Assembly: GCF_008831285.2 (NCBI RefSeq)
Contig: NC_045139.1
Coordinates: 31,965,706 to 32,029,705 of the forward strand
Length of the DNA stretch: 64,000 nucleotides
Direction of reading: 5' to 3'
Source of the DNA: Nymphaea colorata
Lineage: Eukaryota > Streptophyta > Magnoliopsida > Nymphaeales > Nymphaeaceae
The position numbers and the translations under genes are program-made. Shown piece by piece: positions 48,376 through 59,566 of the stretch. Numbering within the stretch: the first letter of the stretch is position 1; the number at the start of each line of letters is the position of its first letter. The notes under the pieces are model-generated. The model was not told the origin of the DNA. It saw only the letters and a program-made list of their open reading frames with translations, and did no database searches.

Positions 48376-48676
48376 AAAACATTTTGATTTGCATTACGAG
48401 TCGCTAAAAAATATCAAAAGCCTAGTGAAAAAGCAGAACAAGAACGTAGAGATCCGTCAGTTGGTACGTTTTTTCTGTTACATAAAGGATTGAAATATTA
48501 AAGAAACAAAATTGAGACCAATAGCATTTCTGTCTACTAGCCTACTCTGAAGCAAAAATTAGAATAAAATTTAATGAAAATTTCGATCAAAATACAAAAA
48601 AAAAGCGACAGTAGAAACTAAGGGGAAAGGGAGAAGAAAACATCACGCTTGAATGAAAATATGTCGCCTAAAGAAC

Positions 48677-48756
48677 TGCCTCAGAGGTAGTGACAATAAC
48701 ATGGTTTCATCATGACGTACTCTGATAATACGTGCAAGAAGAAAGCATCATTGGCA
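48677..48756 (-). ncRNA. Candidate box C/D snoRNA 6, 18S guide
   Basis: Terminal stem TGCC/GGCA (48753-48756 with 48677-48680), box C ATGATGC (48745-48751), C' ATGATGA (48707-48713), D' CAGA (48721-48724) and box D CTGA (48681-48684). The guide directly before box D is complementary over 15 nt to AGGTAGTGACAATAA (48685-48699) of 18S rRNA. The predicted methylated base is the A of AGGTA. This is the best-formed member of the cluster. Confidence 0.8.
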
Positions 48757-49103
48757 ATCGCATTTTTGAATTTATCAGAAAATCATCTCCTACCAAACAT
48801 AAGATTAAAGGACATGAAAAGCGACTAGGAACAGAGCGTTTGATCAATAAAAGGGAGATCATTGATCAATAATTCCAGAAAACGACCATACTGTATCAGA
48901 AGAGATGAAAACAAGAAGAACCCTTCACCAACACAGCAGGAATCAAAGATCGAAGAAAAATGCATCAAGTTCAAGAAATGAACTACCAAACATGGATTTA
49001 GCATTCCGTCTGACGGACAATAACAACGTCCAACAGAAACCTACAGGTTGAAATCAACAAACCATGAAGAGCAAAAAAAAAGGATGAGGTTGCAGCATCT
49101 AAC

Positions 49104-49168
49104 ATGCCTCAGAATGCTTTTCTTTTCAAGGTATAAACTCAAAGTATATTTATAACCATCATAGGCAT
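49104..49168 (-). ncRNA. Candidate box C/D snoRNA 7, target unknown
   Basis: A perfect 6-bp terminal stem (ATGCCT/AGGCAT, 49163-49168 with 49104-49109) encloses box C ATGATGG (49156-49162) and box D CTGA (49109-49112). The guide next to box D would pair with AATGCTTTTCTTTTC, which I do not recognise in rRNA, so it may be an orphan. Confidence 0.55.
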
Positions 49169-49650
49169 CAATAAAAAATCATGCAACCTTCACAACTTAG
49201 AAGGATCATTCTTGATAAGACACCCACAACCCAAACTCCACGAAAGAACAGACCTACACACAAAAACTGTACAGAGCATAATCAGACGGGGGAGATTTTC
49301 GTAAACAGTAAACTACTGTTTATGTTGATCACGAGAAACCTCCCCAGGACAATGACACAAGAGGAGAAGAAAAACAAAATGACAGCATAACAACGTAATA
49401 AAATGGGGGGAAAATACGCGAATCGAATAAAGATCAGCCAACACAATCATCGATTCATGGATTCGTGGAAGGAACTTTGTTACAACTACACAGCATCGAC
49501 CAAAACGATGCATCCGCAACGAGAAAGTCCTGACCTAAACAGAGGAAACAAACGATTCAAGATAGACCATGAAGAAGGAACATGAAAAGGAAGAGAGAGA
49601 CGACTTGAACAAGAAGAGTTCACCGGCGGGGGAGGGAGGAGGAAGAGGGG

Positions 49651-49685
49651 CTTTTATGCCGTTTGTTTATCTAGGGTTAGGGTTT
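49651..49685 (-). promoter_or_regulatory. Telo-box and TATA-like element upstream of the snoRNA cluster
   Basis: On the minus strand AAACCCTAACCCTAG (49671-49685) is a full telo-box, followed 13 bp later by CATAAAAG (49651-49658). Telo-boxes are well known in promoters of plant ribosomal-protein and snoRNA genes. A CT-rich leader (CCTCTTCCTCCTCCCTCC) follows. There is no long coding frame downstream on this strand, so a non-coding snoRNA host transcript is the best fit (inference). Confidence 0.6.
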
Positions 49686-49829
49686 TACGGGGTTTCCATA
49701 TGTTTTGCTAAGATGGGCGGCAAGCAAATAAGCGGCGGAGGTTCCGGGTATGCGAGGGACCGATACGATCCGTATTGTAGAGCACTCCAAATTAAGTCGC
49801 GGGTCGAGTAGGTCCGATGGGGTTTCATT

Positions 49830-52820
49830 CGGGTCGATTAATTTTTTATATTATTTTTATTTAATAATAATATATATTTTATTATAAAAATGTATTTTAT
49901 ATTTAAAAAATTTTATTTTACATTTAAAAAACATTTCTTTATTTTATGTGAATCTAATCTTGTATTTATCAAATTTGGTAAGAAAATGCTCATCGTAGTT
50001 GCATTTCATTAGTAACAAGATGTGATTTTGATTTCTTATCGGATCCGACTATTTGAGTTCAGCTTCTAGTCAAATATCCAAACTATTGAGGTTCCTTTCC
50101 ATGATCCAATTAGGTTTGGATCTGGTCTACCTAGAAATACGGATGATGTCAGCTTGATTCATAGTAGACTTACCAGGATCAAACCCGAGTAATGCCCCAA
50201 TAAAATATTACAAGAACAAGACGAGCCTTTTGCCCTGCACTTTGTTTTCATAGGGAACCAAGAAAGGGAGATCTGAATGGACTGGATACATCCAATTGGT
50301 AATCCGTCTTCTAACATATTTGGTTAGATCCAGTGAAAATATCTGGATCTGAATAACAGATTTGGTCTCTGTAGTTTCATATCTGAACTTGAATCCGAGT
50401 CTGATAGAAAACGGTTAACATTTCGCAAAGAAATTGGATTCATGCTGATTCAATTCAAAATAATTTTGTAAAACCTAAGGCATAAATTTGAACCGGAAGA
50501 CACATGAATGCTACTTTTCTTGGACCGTTAATTAGTGTATAGATCCTGACACAACTCAAGTCACAGTGGCGTAGTCACATTGTGGCTGGTATGGGCAACC
50601 TCAGAAAATTAGTTTAATACATATGTCAATGTTTTGATATATTTGATTGTTATACATGTAAGTGCTCTAAATAAATTAAAAGTATTAAATGAGAGCCCCT
50701 TCAGAAAAAATTTTCGGCTTTGCTAATAGCCGTAAGGAATTATACACGTAGTGATTTTGATTTGAATGATTCAAACATTATTTGTATTTGATTAAAAATA
50801 TGAAGCTTTAAGTAGTTGAATGTAATAGAAAGTTCACTTCTCATAATCAGATGGGGATATGGTTGGCAGTTTTCCTTACTTAATTTCATGGATACTCGAA
50901 TCCATTTTGCATTTAATAATTCGGCCATGATATTTTTTTTATATTCAAATCTAAATCCAATTTCCAGACAAACTGAACAACACCAAAGTAAAAAAATGTG
51001 GTAATAGTTACATGCTCAATGAGAATTGGATCCTTTTGACATACCCACTTACGAACACGTCGTCTCCACAATGTTGTAAGGGGCCGAACACACTATGGTG
51101 TTTCGGGCACATGTGAGGAGAAAAAATTTTTAGGTTTCACTGTTGCCTTTATAGAAGGAGGGATTTTCCACTTAACTTATAACAGCTCATAAGATGTGGC
51201 CCCTTGTTAGGAGCCATAACATATAACCTGCTCTGGCGCACATGTAAATATATAAATTTTATAATGTCTTCCCTTTTGTCTACGTATAGTCTTCTCTTCT
51301 ATATAATGTCTATTTGTGCATGCTTGTTCATTTGCGAGGAAGTACCTTCACTGGTCTAAATGTCATGTTTTGAGAATTGTTGCGTTCAGCAGGGGCGGAG
51401 GGAGGGGGGGTGCCTAGGTCGTGGCCCCAATTCAGCTAATTGAAAAAAAAAATACATTAAAAAAATTGAAAATTTTTAGTTGCGTAATGTATTTTTTAAA
51501 TCTAGGTAAGTTCTTGGACCGTTTGGCCCGCCCCTAAAAAAAAATCCTTGTTCTGCTCCTGACTTTAGTGTTCGGCAAACATAAATTTATATGTATCTTC
51601 AGGCACCGATAAGTAAGTTGAGTTTTATCTTCTTGCTTACATCCTTTATAATGCAAAGTTTTTCTAAGTTCTTGCTTACATCATTTATAATGTAAAGTTT
51701 TTTTAAGTGAATGAAACAACTCATTGCGCGCGCACACACACACACTCTTTTACACTTGCAGTGGAAAGCATGACACACAACACTGATTGGAAGAAGGTCG
51801 GCCTGTGACACCATGTATGCCTCCACTTAGATAGGAAAAATTAAATATGATAAACATGCGTCATTTGATATATTATTAAGACAACTCAAATAATTGAGAC
51901 TATTTCTGTAATAATTTGATGTTCAATAAAAACTATTTTATAAAGAGAGAGATAGACTCAATTGTTTACCTCAGTTATTAAGGGAAGGGAATTTATTTTT
52001 CTGCTACATCACCAAGTGATGGGTGTAGATTTAGATAGCTCATGTGATGACTAGAATATATCGTGAACATTTTTGAAAAATGCACCTCAATCAAAAGTAC
52101 ACTTAATAGAAAAACTTTTCTGGTTGTTTTAAAAATTTACAGAAAGTTATTGAATGAAAATGAGTGAAATACATAAAATTTGAAACCGGGCTCCTTTTGA
52201 TGTTGGCAATTGGGTAGCGTGCTTCTTATTTTCAGCACCTTTTCAATTTGTAGGCCTCACCGCCATTCAAGTCACTGGTTCTTTCCTGATCATTCTGCCA
52301 TTCCATTATTGAGAGCAAGAAAAGGTGAAGATCCCGATTATCCTTTACAAGTTGTAATATTTTTTATACCTTTTTCTTATCTGAAAAGTGACACAAAACC
52401 CACTTAGTAACAAACTTTATGGAACTTTTTTAGTTTTAATCATGAAATAAGCAAGATAATTTTTTTCCGACAACAATATTTTATGATACTGTCATCGAAA
52501 CAACCTCCGGTTGTGATTTGAAAATTTTCTCAATAATAATAATAATAATAATAACGGGTATTAGCCGTGAAAGTGTTGCCAATCAAATGAAAGGGATCAA
52601 AAGGACAGCAGCATCTAGAAAGCAGAGATAAGACTGACTGAAAACGATGTCACTTCTTACTGATCAAAAGGCCAAAAGAAAAAGTGCCATCAAGAATCGG
52701 CCAAAGATTTCATGGCCGACACTGTTGGCATTATTTCTACTTATGGGCTCCACACTAACATCCTCTAATATTGCCCAATTACAGATTTACAGTTCTTGGT
52801 CTTGGGATGCCACCCATAAT
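49830..52820. other. Gene-free intergenic DNA
   Basis: AT-rich. It holds a region of GGATCTG/CAAATCC-type motifs (50040-50460), two copies of the dispersed CGGAGCCAGG-like repeat (50565-50730, 51395-51565) and an AAT microsatellite (52529-52553). No gene recognised. Confidence 0.45.
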
Positions 52821-52827
52821 CCACATT

Positions 52828-52829
<2 letters not shown>

Positions 52830-52860
<31 letters not shown>
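52830..52860. repeat. GA microsatellite
   Basis: About 15 GA dinucleotides, about 30 bp beyond the stop codon of the galacturonan-binding-domain gene. Confidence 0.9.
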
Positions 52861-52863
<3 letters not shown>

Positions 52864-52891
52864 AAGCTTTCTTATTCAACCTTCTCTGCTC

Positions 52892-55395
52892 TCACATGGC
52901 CTGCTGGAATGCTGTCACAAGAACTGTGATCCAAACGGCCACTGCAGGAGAGAAACACAAGTGCACAGTTCATTAGAGATTCACCACCAAGAGAAAAACA
53001 TTTTGAGGAGTAATCTCAGCTATGAGCCATGAAAATAAATTCCAAACACTTCTGTGAGTTTTTTTCCTTGTGGGTAATTCCATTACTAAAGAAAGACATA
53101 ATCTGGAAACTATCCACCAAGATTGCAAACGGGCTAGATAGAATTTCAGGATTTTGCCATTTTCTTAGCTATGACATACTATGACTGGAATTCAATCCCA
53201 AAATATTTATCTGATTTTAATCTGGCAGATTTACAGCCTAAATATCTGAATTAGCATGGCCAAATCAATCTCGAAGGGCCAAATATCATGTTTCAACAAG
53301 TCAGAATATCACTGTCAGTCTGTCATCTTCTGAAATACCACAACCAGCCAACAAGAGCTCCACCTACCTAGCTAAGGGTCTAGATTTAGAAGACTTCAAA
53401 GCTCTGCAATCTGCTAAAAGTGCCTGTAGGTACGAATAATCTCGTAGACATCTGCCTAATCTCAGCTTGCCTACTAAAAGAGAAGCAAGAGAACCTTAAC
53501 ATACTAATAAGGTAGCAGTTGTAAAAATGCTGGTTCCACATAAATTATGATGCACTCACTAAATTATCAGTAGTTCATATGTCATTAAACACTAAACATG
53601 TTATTTAGAAATGTAACAATAAAATCTTTACTGTGCGTATAGTTGAAGCGTGCTTGGGGATTAACCTGGCCAAGTTTCTATTGGCATTCACTAGATTGTT
53701 TCACCTAGATTGCTTTAGCTTAAAAGATGGCCTGTTTCTGTTTAAATGGAAGGAACCTGTCAAGAAACAGGGCACTTAATGGTTTCCTTCCGGCAGTGGT
53801 AAGACCCATGGTAGCCCCAACAACCATGTCTTACAATGGCCTGTTTTGGAACCAAGTTATTATTGAAAATCAGCTGCAGTTTGCATCATTGAAGAAGGTT
53901 ATGTTAACCAGGAAGATGATCCCTAGAAAAACTCCTGTTAAAGATTTGACCTCTGCAGTAAAATTTCATGAATATGGTCTTCTTCCTCACTAAGAAGAGT
54001 TCATTTCCAATTTGCTCTGCTCGTTGCCTATTTCACTTGAAAAGAAGAAAGCATTGGATTCCATCCTTTAAGATAATCGTCCTATTCCCTCCATTATATT
54101 CCCTCTTTCACCACCATTGGTTCACATAAAGCCACAGACAACTTGCACCAAATCTGTACTATGAGCCACTCACTGGTCTGACCGTAGATATAATTTGGCC
54201 CTTTATGCCATGGCTACGAAACTTACCCTGACAGGACAATTGACAAGTGATGTTCTTCTAGTTTCTTCAACCTTGGGACCTCATCAAATTGGTCACATTC
54301 AAATGATGATAAACAAACATGTCTCTCACATGTGATCATGCCAATCGGAATTCCGAGTTTCCTCAGTGTTCAGTTTCCTGCTAACAGCAGTACAAACATC
54401 TCTGCAACTGTCTCTGCAGCTGACACTACTAAGATCTTTGCATTTTGGGAACCATAATTTGCTGACAGTCTAAGACAATGGCAGATCTTATGACAGGGGA
54501 CTAAAGAAAATTTGCTAAATGATGTGAGGAACGTACCTATCATGGAAGTGAACACTGCCAAATCGCTGGAACTGCTAGACCAAAACCCTTCCTGCCCATA
54601 ACAAGTTGATGTAGTATTAACCCCATTGCGGCACGCACATACGAATGTATTTCGCGGTATGGCATATCCGCAGACGCCATTACTCCTCTCACAATCACCA
54701 CAAACACTAGGGATGTTACCATCATCACCATAGTTGTATTTGAGACGGATTCCATACTCCCACTGCGTCGGATCCGTCGGCGAATCGCCGAAAGATAAGA
54801 TGGAAGTATAAGTAGAGCAATGAAGAGAATTAAGGTTGATATCATCAGCTGGCCCTAAGTTAACAGGTGAGTAGACGCAGCAGGAGGAAGCAGCTGCCTG
54901 TGAGTAGGGTGGGACACCAAAGCTGACAATTCCAGGACAAGAATACAGAGAGAAGCATATGTGTGAGTTTGAGGTGTCACAGAGAGGGTTGCCTTTGTAG
55001 ACCAAGGAAGAAGGTGAGCTGCAGTGCAGGAGAACAAATATGGAGCTATCAAGCTGGAAGGGTGCAGTCCAGTCGAGGCCAAAGTTGGGTGAGGACTTCA
55101 TGAAGGAGCAGGTAGACATGCCAGGGTCGAGGATGGTGATGGTGGACTTGGAGTAGTCGATGGACTTGATTGGGTAGTTGCCAGTGTGGGTGGAGAAGAT
55201 GAGCTCCTGCTGGTTGAGGCAGGAGACAGAGGATCGGAAGCGAGGGTCTCCACAGCCTGGGCCGGTCCCCAGAGGATACTTGACGTCAAGGGTGCCGCAC
55301 CTGTCGCTGCAGGTACCTTCTACTGATATGAATGCGATGCATGACAAAAGCAAGATGAAGACGATGGCTGTTGCCGGCTCCGGTGACGGATTCAT
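52892..55395 (-). CDS. Secreted WAK-type galacturonan-binding-domain protein, probably GPI-anchored
   Basis: Two exons, 55395-54537 and 52941-52892, giving 302 aa. Signal peptide about residues 1-26. The GUB_WAK cysteine domain follows: CSDRCGTLDVKYPLGTGPGC, GDPRFRSSVSCLNQQELIF and IDYSKSTITILDPGMSTCSF. A second cysteine-rich, WAK-associated region includes CCVYSPVNLG, WEYGIRLKYNYGDDG and ERSNGVCGYAIPRNTFVCAC. There is no kinase domain. The 50-bp last exon, after a 1.6-kb intron, encodes VAVWITVLVTAFQQAM. Together with the preceding SSSSSDLAVFTSMI it forms a hydrophobic tail typical of a GPI signal or membrane anchor. The family binds wall pectin; ligand binding here is inference. If the last intron were retained, the frame would read on into unrelated residues, which supports the splice. 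The ATG at 55395 starts directly before the signal peptide. Confidence 0.88.
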
Positions 55396-55480
55396 TGCAG
55401 CCACAGAAAGAAACAGACAGAGGGTAGTGCTGAAGGTTTGGGAAAGAAAACAATTGGTGGGATCGGCTGGCTGATTTAGG

Positions 55481-55487
55481 ATTTATA
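55481..55487 (-). promoter_or_regulatory. Putative TATA box of the galacturonan-binding-domain gene
   Basis: TATAAAT on the minus strand about 90 bp upstream of the ATG at 55395. Confidence 0.5.
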
Positions 55488-55963
55488 TTGACTAGAGAAA
55501 AAGAGAGAGAAACAGTAGTTTTGACAAAGAAAACTAGAAATCTGCGGACTGATCAAGAAAGAAGCTGTAGAGAGAGAGACAGAGAAGATGAAAACAAAGT
55601 GAAGTTCTGTTCGCAATGAAAACAGAGGCTGTGTTTAGTAAAGTTTGTATATGCATGCGTAAAATAAAGACAGGAAACTGTTGAGGTGGATTGTACCGAC
55701 TCAGCATGAACAAATCGATTTATATCAACTGGTTAATAAACAATATTAAAACTTTATTCGCTTTCTTTATTACAGAGATATGTTTCACCGACAATTAGTT
55801 CGTATATGTTCTGAACTATTGATCGCGTTAAGCACTTTGAGCAAACTCTTGCGTGTTGCATGATGTATCACTTGTTTTTTATTACAGAAAACGAGTGAAT
55901 TCCATATCTACAGTTTGATTTTGATTGGATAAAATTATGTTTTACTACTGTAGTTCTCCGAAA

Positions 55964-55966
<3 letters not shown>

Positions 55967-56041
<75 letters not shown>
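55967..56041. repeat. Long AT microsatellite
   Basis: About 37 uninterrupted TA dinucleotides. It can form a perfect hairpin and gives artefactual Ile-Tyr repeat frames on both strands. Confidence 0.95.
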
Positions 56042-56046
<5 letters not shown>

Positions 56047-56059
56047 GAGAGAGGCTTCG

Positions 56060-59000
56060 GGAAGCGAACAAGACAACTTAAGCAATGACTTGTCAACTAA
56101 ACAAACAAGGTGGGTCCTCGCAGTGTAATTAAGGCCATGCCACTGGTTTGTATTCTATCTGGGATCTGGAAATACAATGCCCTTGGCAAGAAAGGCTGGA
56201 AGGTTTGGAGATAGCGATGAAACCAAACCATGTGATTTTGTATAATGGCGGATGAGTCGGCCGCCAGCTTCTTTTTTTGTTCTTTTCTTGTTTCACTTTC
56301 TGCAAGAGAGGAGTTATCAAACTGAGGCTGCTGAAGATCTTGTTCTTCTTTTCCTGCGCCTGGACTTAGAGATTTCATGGACTTTGTTCTCTCCTTGATT
56401 ATCATTTTCCTTTCAAACTGGATTTATGATTCGAATCGACAGGTGCTTCTGTAAAAAAAATGATGATACCAACAACTTCTAGCACACTCTGAATCATGTA
56501 ACTGTAATGAGATATATGATCAGCCGACGTATTTAAAGTGAAGAATGGCAGATTGGCAGGGACAAATCTCTTCCAGATTATTAATGCATCAACTTTAGAT
56601 GCCAAACTTAAAAGTAGTTTCAGTCGAGCAAAGATTTAGCTGCAGAATGTCACGAGAAGTCCAGAAAGAAGTTGCAGAGGTCTCATTAGCTGAATAAAAA
56701 GCAGTAGAACCTTTTGAGCTGTCAAGTTTCAAATGGTTAGCAGAAGGAAAACATACAGCAAAATTCTGGGTGTTGTCTTGCAGCTAAGATGAGGAAAAAC
56801 TTTAAGTAAAAGGCAAAAAAAGTTGATCCATAGGGTTCTGGAAATAAGAGATGGTGGAACTTTTGGTAAAGATATCATGGGTAGCACTTTATCTAGATCA
56901 GATAAACTCATGCATATAGTAAGCAACAGTGGTCCTCTTGGCCAATAAAGCAGGATAATGATACTTTTCCTATTTCATAAATTGCCACTAACTATTTTAA
57001 TGCTGGAAAATTTTCAAAACCACACTTATGTGATTAGCAATCAGAGAAAACGCACTAACGTTTAAATATAGTGAAAAACATTCTTAAGTTTTTCTATGGT
57101 TTAACAAAAAAAGATTTATATTGATTTTTTAATGAAAAAAAAAAGAAAAAAGCACGGTATAGAACATTATTTTTGTACCACACGTTTAAAGTAAATTCCT
57201 CTGCTCTCCCATCCTATCACGTGATGAGGCCCCAACTTTGCCAAAAGCTTCTCCGTTTTTACAATACCATACAAAAGCTTTTATCAGCACACAACGTTTG
57301 TGTTATAGTAAAAAAATGGAAAGACCCTAAAACCAGATGTGACCAATAGCCTTATATGTGGGCTGAAGTCTGGCACTTCCATTTGATAATGCCTAGGGGC
57401 GGAGACAAAAATTTCTCGCAAAAAAGTCTTAAAAACTTAAATTTTAAACTTTAAAGAGCACCTATATGTGAAAAAATAAAAATTTAAAGAAGTACCAATA
57501 TGTAAATACAAAAGTTTTTATAACATATCAGCTCATACGTAGCTCCACCATTGGTAATGCTTGCGTCGCAGCATACAGATCTGAGCCAAGTTGGGCAAAA
57601 AAACATTAAAAAAAAAAAACGATTCGCTTTTGTTTTCACTTTTTTAATTTTTTTTAATGTCAAACAGTTTTTTCTATTTTTTATTTGTTGCAAATCTACT
57701 TATCTTTTAATGTTTGTGTTATTAGTTTCTCACTTATTTTATTTTCTCCTTGTTTCTAGTTTTTTAAAAATTTTAAAAATTTACAGTATTTTTCTCGCAT
57801 TTATTTTAAGTTCACCTTATTATACCCAAGAAAAACCTCGCCGTTTAAAACTCTGAAACTTTATTCGTGACTATGTTTCACAGCTCTCAACTGATGAACA
57901 TAGCCAAAAATTTTGAGCAGCATTGATTCAAAATCTCTTGTATCTTTAGGAAAACTAAATATAAATGAGTGATTATTGAAGGCATTAGTAAGAAACCGAA
58001 GAAAAATTTGATAAAGCTGGTGTGAGCAACTACCCACATCAACCCACATGTAATTCGGGGCAGACATGGAACAACTGGTAGACAAGCCATGTTAACTGCG
58101 GGTCAACTTGGTGAGTTCGTGACTCAAAGAAGTAGGCGCAGGTCGGGCTCCGAGTAAAGCAATTTGAGCCACTGAGCCCGTCTCTGCCAAGTCAGTGGCT
58201 TGACTTGGCTCAGAGCCTCAGACACTGGGCTGATTCAAGTGATTCACATGATTTTCACCAAGGATAATAATTTGATAAGTAAAATTTAATTACCAAGGAA
58301 TCTGCCTTTTCCATTGGTTGCACTTTTGAGGAAAATTGATGTTTCATTTTCCTGAATAGAGCTCAAGATCTTCTATTTTCCAGGCACGTCCTCGTGTGGT
58401 ACTTCTTAGTGTTCACGGTGCACCAAAATGGGCTTTAAGACCTTAAGCTATAAGTTAAAGCCATGGGAGATTTCTTTCGCTTGCTGGTTCTTTCACTTGA
58501 ATGTGTTTTTATTTTAATACTTCGACCTTTAGTAATGAATGCTTCAAGCTTATTTTTGTAATTGATTTAAGTTTTGGGCAGCGTTGTCAATATCTAATTG
58601 TCTACGCCTTTGATATGCAAAACCGATTTGACATGGTTTTTCAAGATTCAAGGTTAACCAACTCAATTGCATGTGACAAAAGAAGAAATTAACAGATAAA
58701 TAAATTTACAAACAACCAGATATCTGCTTTTTATGTAAGCCTTAAGGGGGCATTTAACTGCCCAGATCTCAAATCCGAAGGTCTCATCTAAGGTGGGGCT
58801 TAACAAAATTTCATTATCGTAGCGAGCTAAAGATTTGAGAACTAAGGATTTAAGATCATTATTATGACTTAAATCCATGTCCATGAACTTTAATATACAA
58901 AACATTACAAATTCATGGTGTAACCCGTGCATCTTCCAGAGATAAATTCCAAATTCTTGTTAGAAAGATAAATATGCGAAATCTTCAAATACCTTATATC

Positions 59001-59560
59001 AGAACTATTTGGTAGTTGTGATTGGATTTTGATCCCCAAGAGATGAAAGCTTATCATGTTACATTCTTTTTTTTTTTTTCAATTTGCATTTGAAATGACG
59101 CCATTATGACAATGTTTATGACAGCCAAGGGCAAGAACCGTCAACCCTTCGTCATATTCGATCCATGTCAGTATATCGAGTTCTCTTGGCAGTATAGATC
59201 ATGGTTCAAACAGTGCTCTTGGCAACATAGCTCATGGTTCTGCGCTGCATTTTTTGAGCTCTTCTAAGAGCCCTCTTGGCAATATAGCTCAAGGTCGATG
59301 CTTACACATGGTCACTACCATCTGGTTTCAACTCTTCATACCCTCGCTTCCTTTTCACAGAAGATGCATATTTGCTTCATGTAAGCAACTGCTATATGCA
59401 GCTAAGCTGCCCTGACTGGAGTTACAGATTGATGCACATAGCAACCGCCTTTTTTTCTGCTATCTTCCATCTTCATTCTGAGTGTTTATCTACTCAATCA
59501 TAAACAGACAATATATGCACTCAGAAAATAATTTGATGGCTAATTCCACCCCTTGCCAAC
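56060..59560. other. Gene-free DNA between the galacturonan-binding and MRL7-like genes
   Basis: AT-rich with short ORFs and no recognisable domain. It includes a dispersed repeat end (GGGGCGGAGACAAAAATTTC at 57395), a half-element related to the 21230-21905 MITE (58740-58860), and three copies of CTTGGCARYATAGMTCAWGG (about 59187, 59218, 59276). Confidence 0.45.
59187..59296. repeat. Three short direct repeats of about 22 bp
   Basis: TCTTGGCAGTATAGATCATG, TCTTGGCAACATAGCTCATG and TCTTGGCAATATAGCTCAAG occur at about 59186, 59217 and 59275 with irregular spacing (31 and 58 bp). Confidence 0.7.
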
Positions 59561-59566
59561 TACGTA

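Noticed and set aside
49283-49345. A further C/D-like pair (CTGA at 49283, GTGATCA near 49328) around an AAACAGTAGTTTACTGTTT hairpin
   Set aside because: Box C has a central change, there is no terminal stem, and no rRNA match was recognised for the guide.
53727-53993. 88-codon plus-strand frame
   Set aside because: It lies within the intron of the galacturonan-binding gene on the opposite strand. No recognisable family and no splice or promoter context.
55868-56128. Ile-Tyr repeat frames
   Set aside because: Translation of the AT microsatellite.
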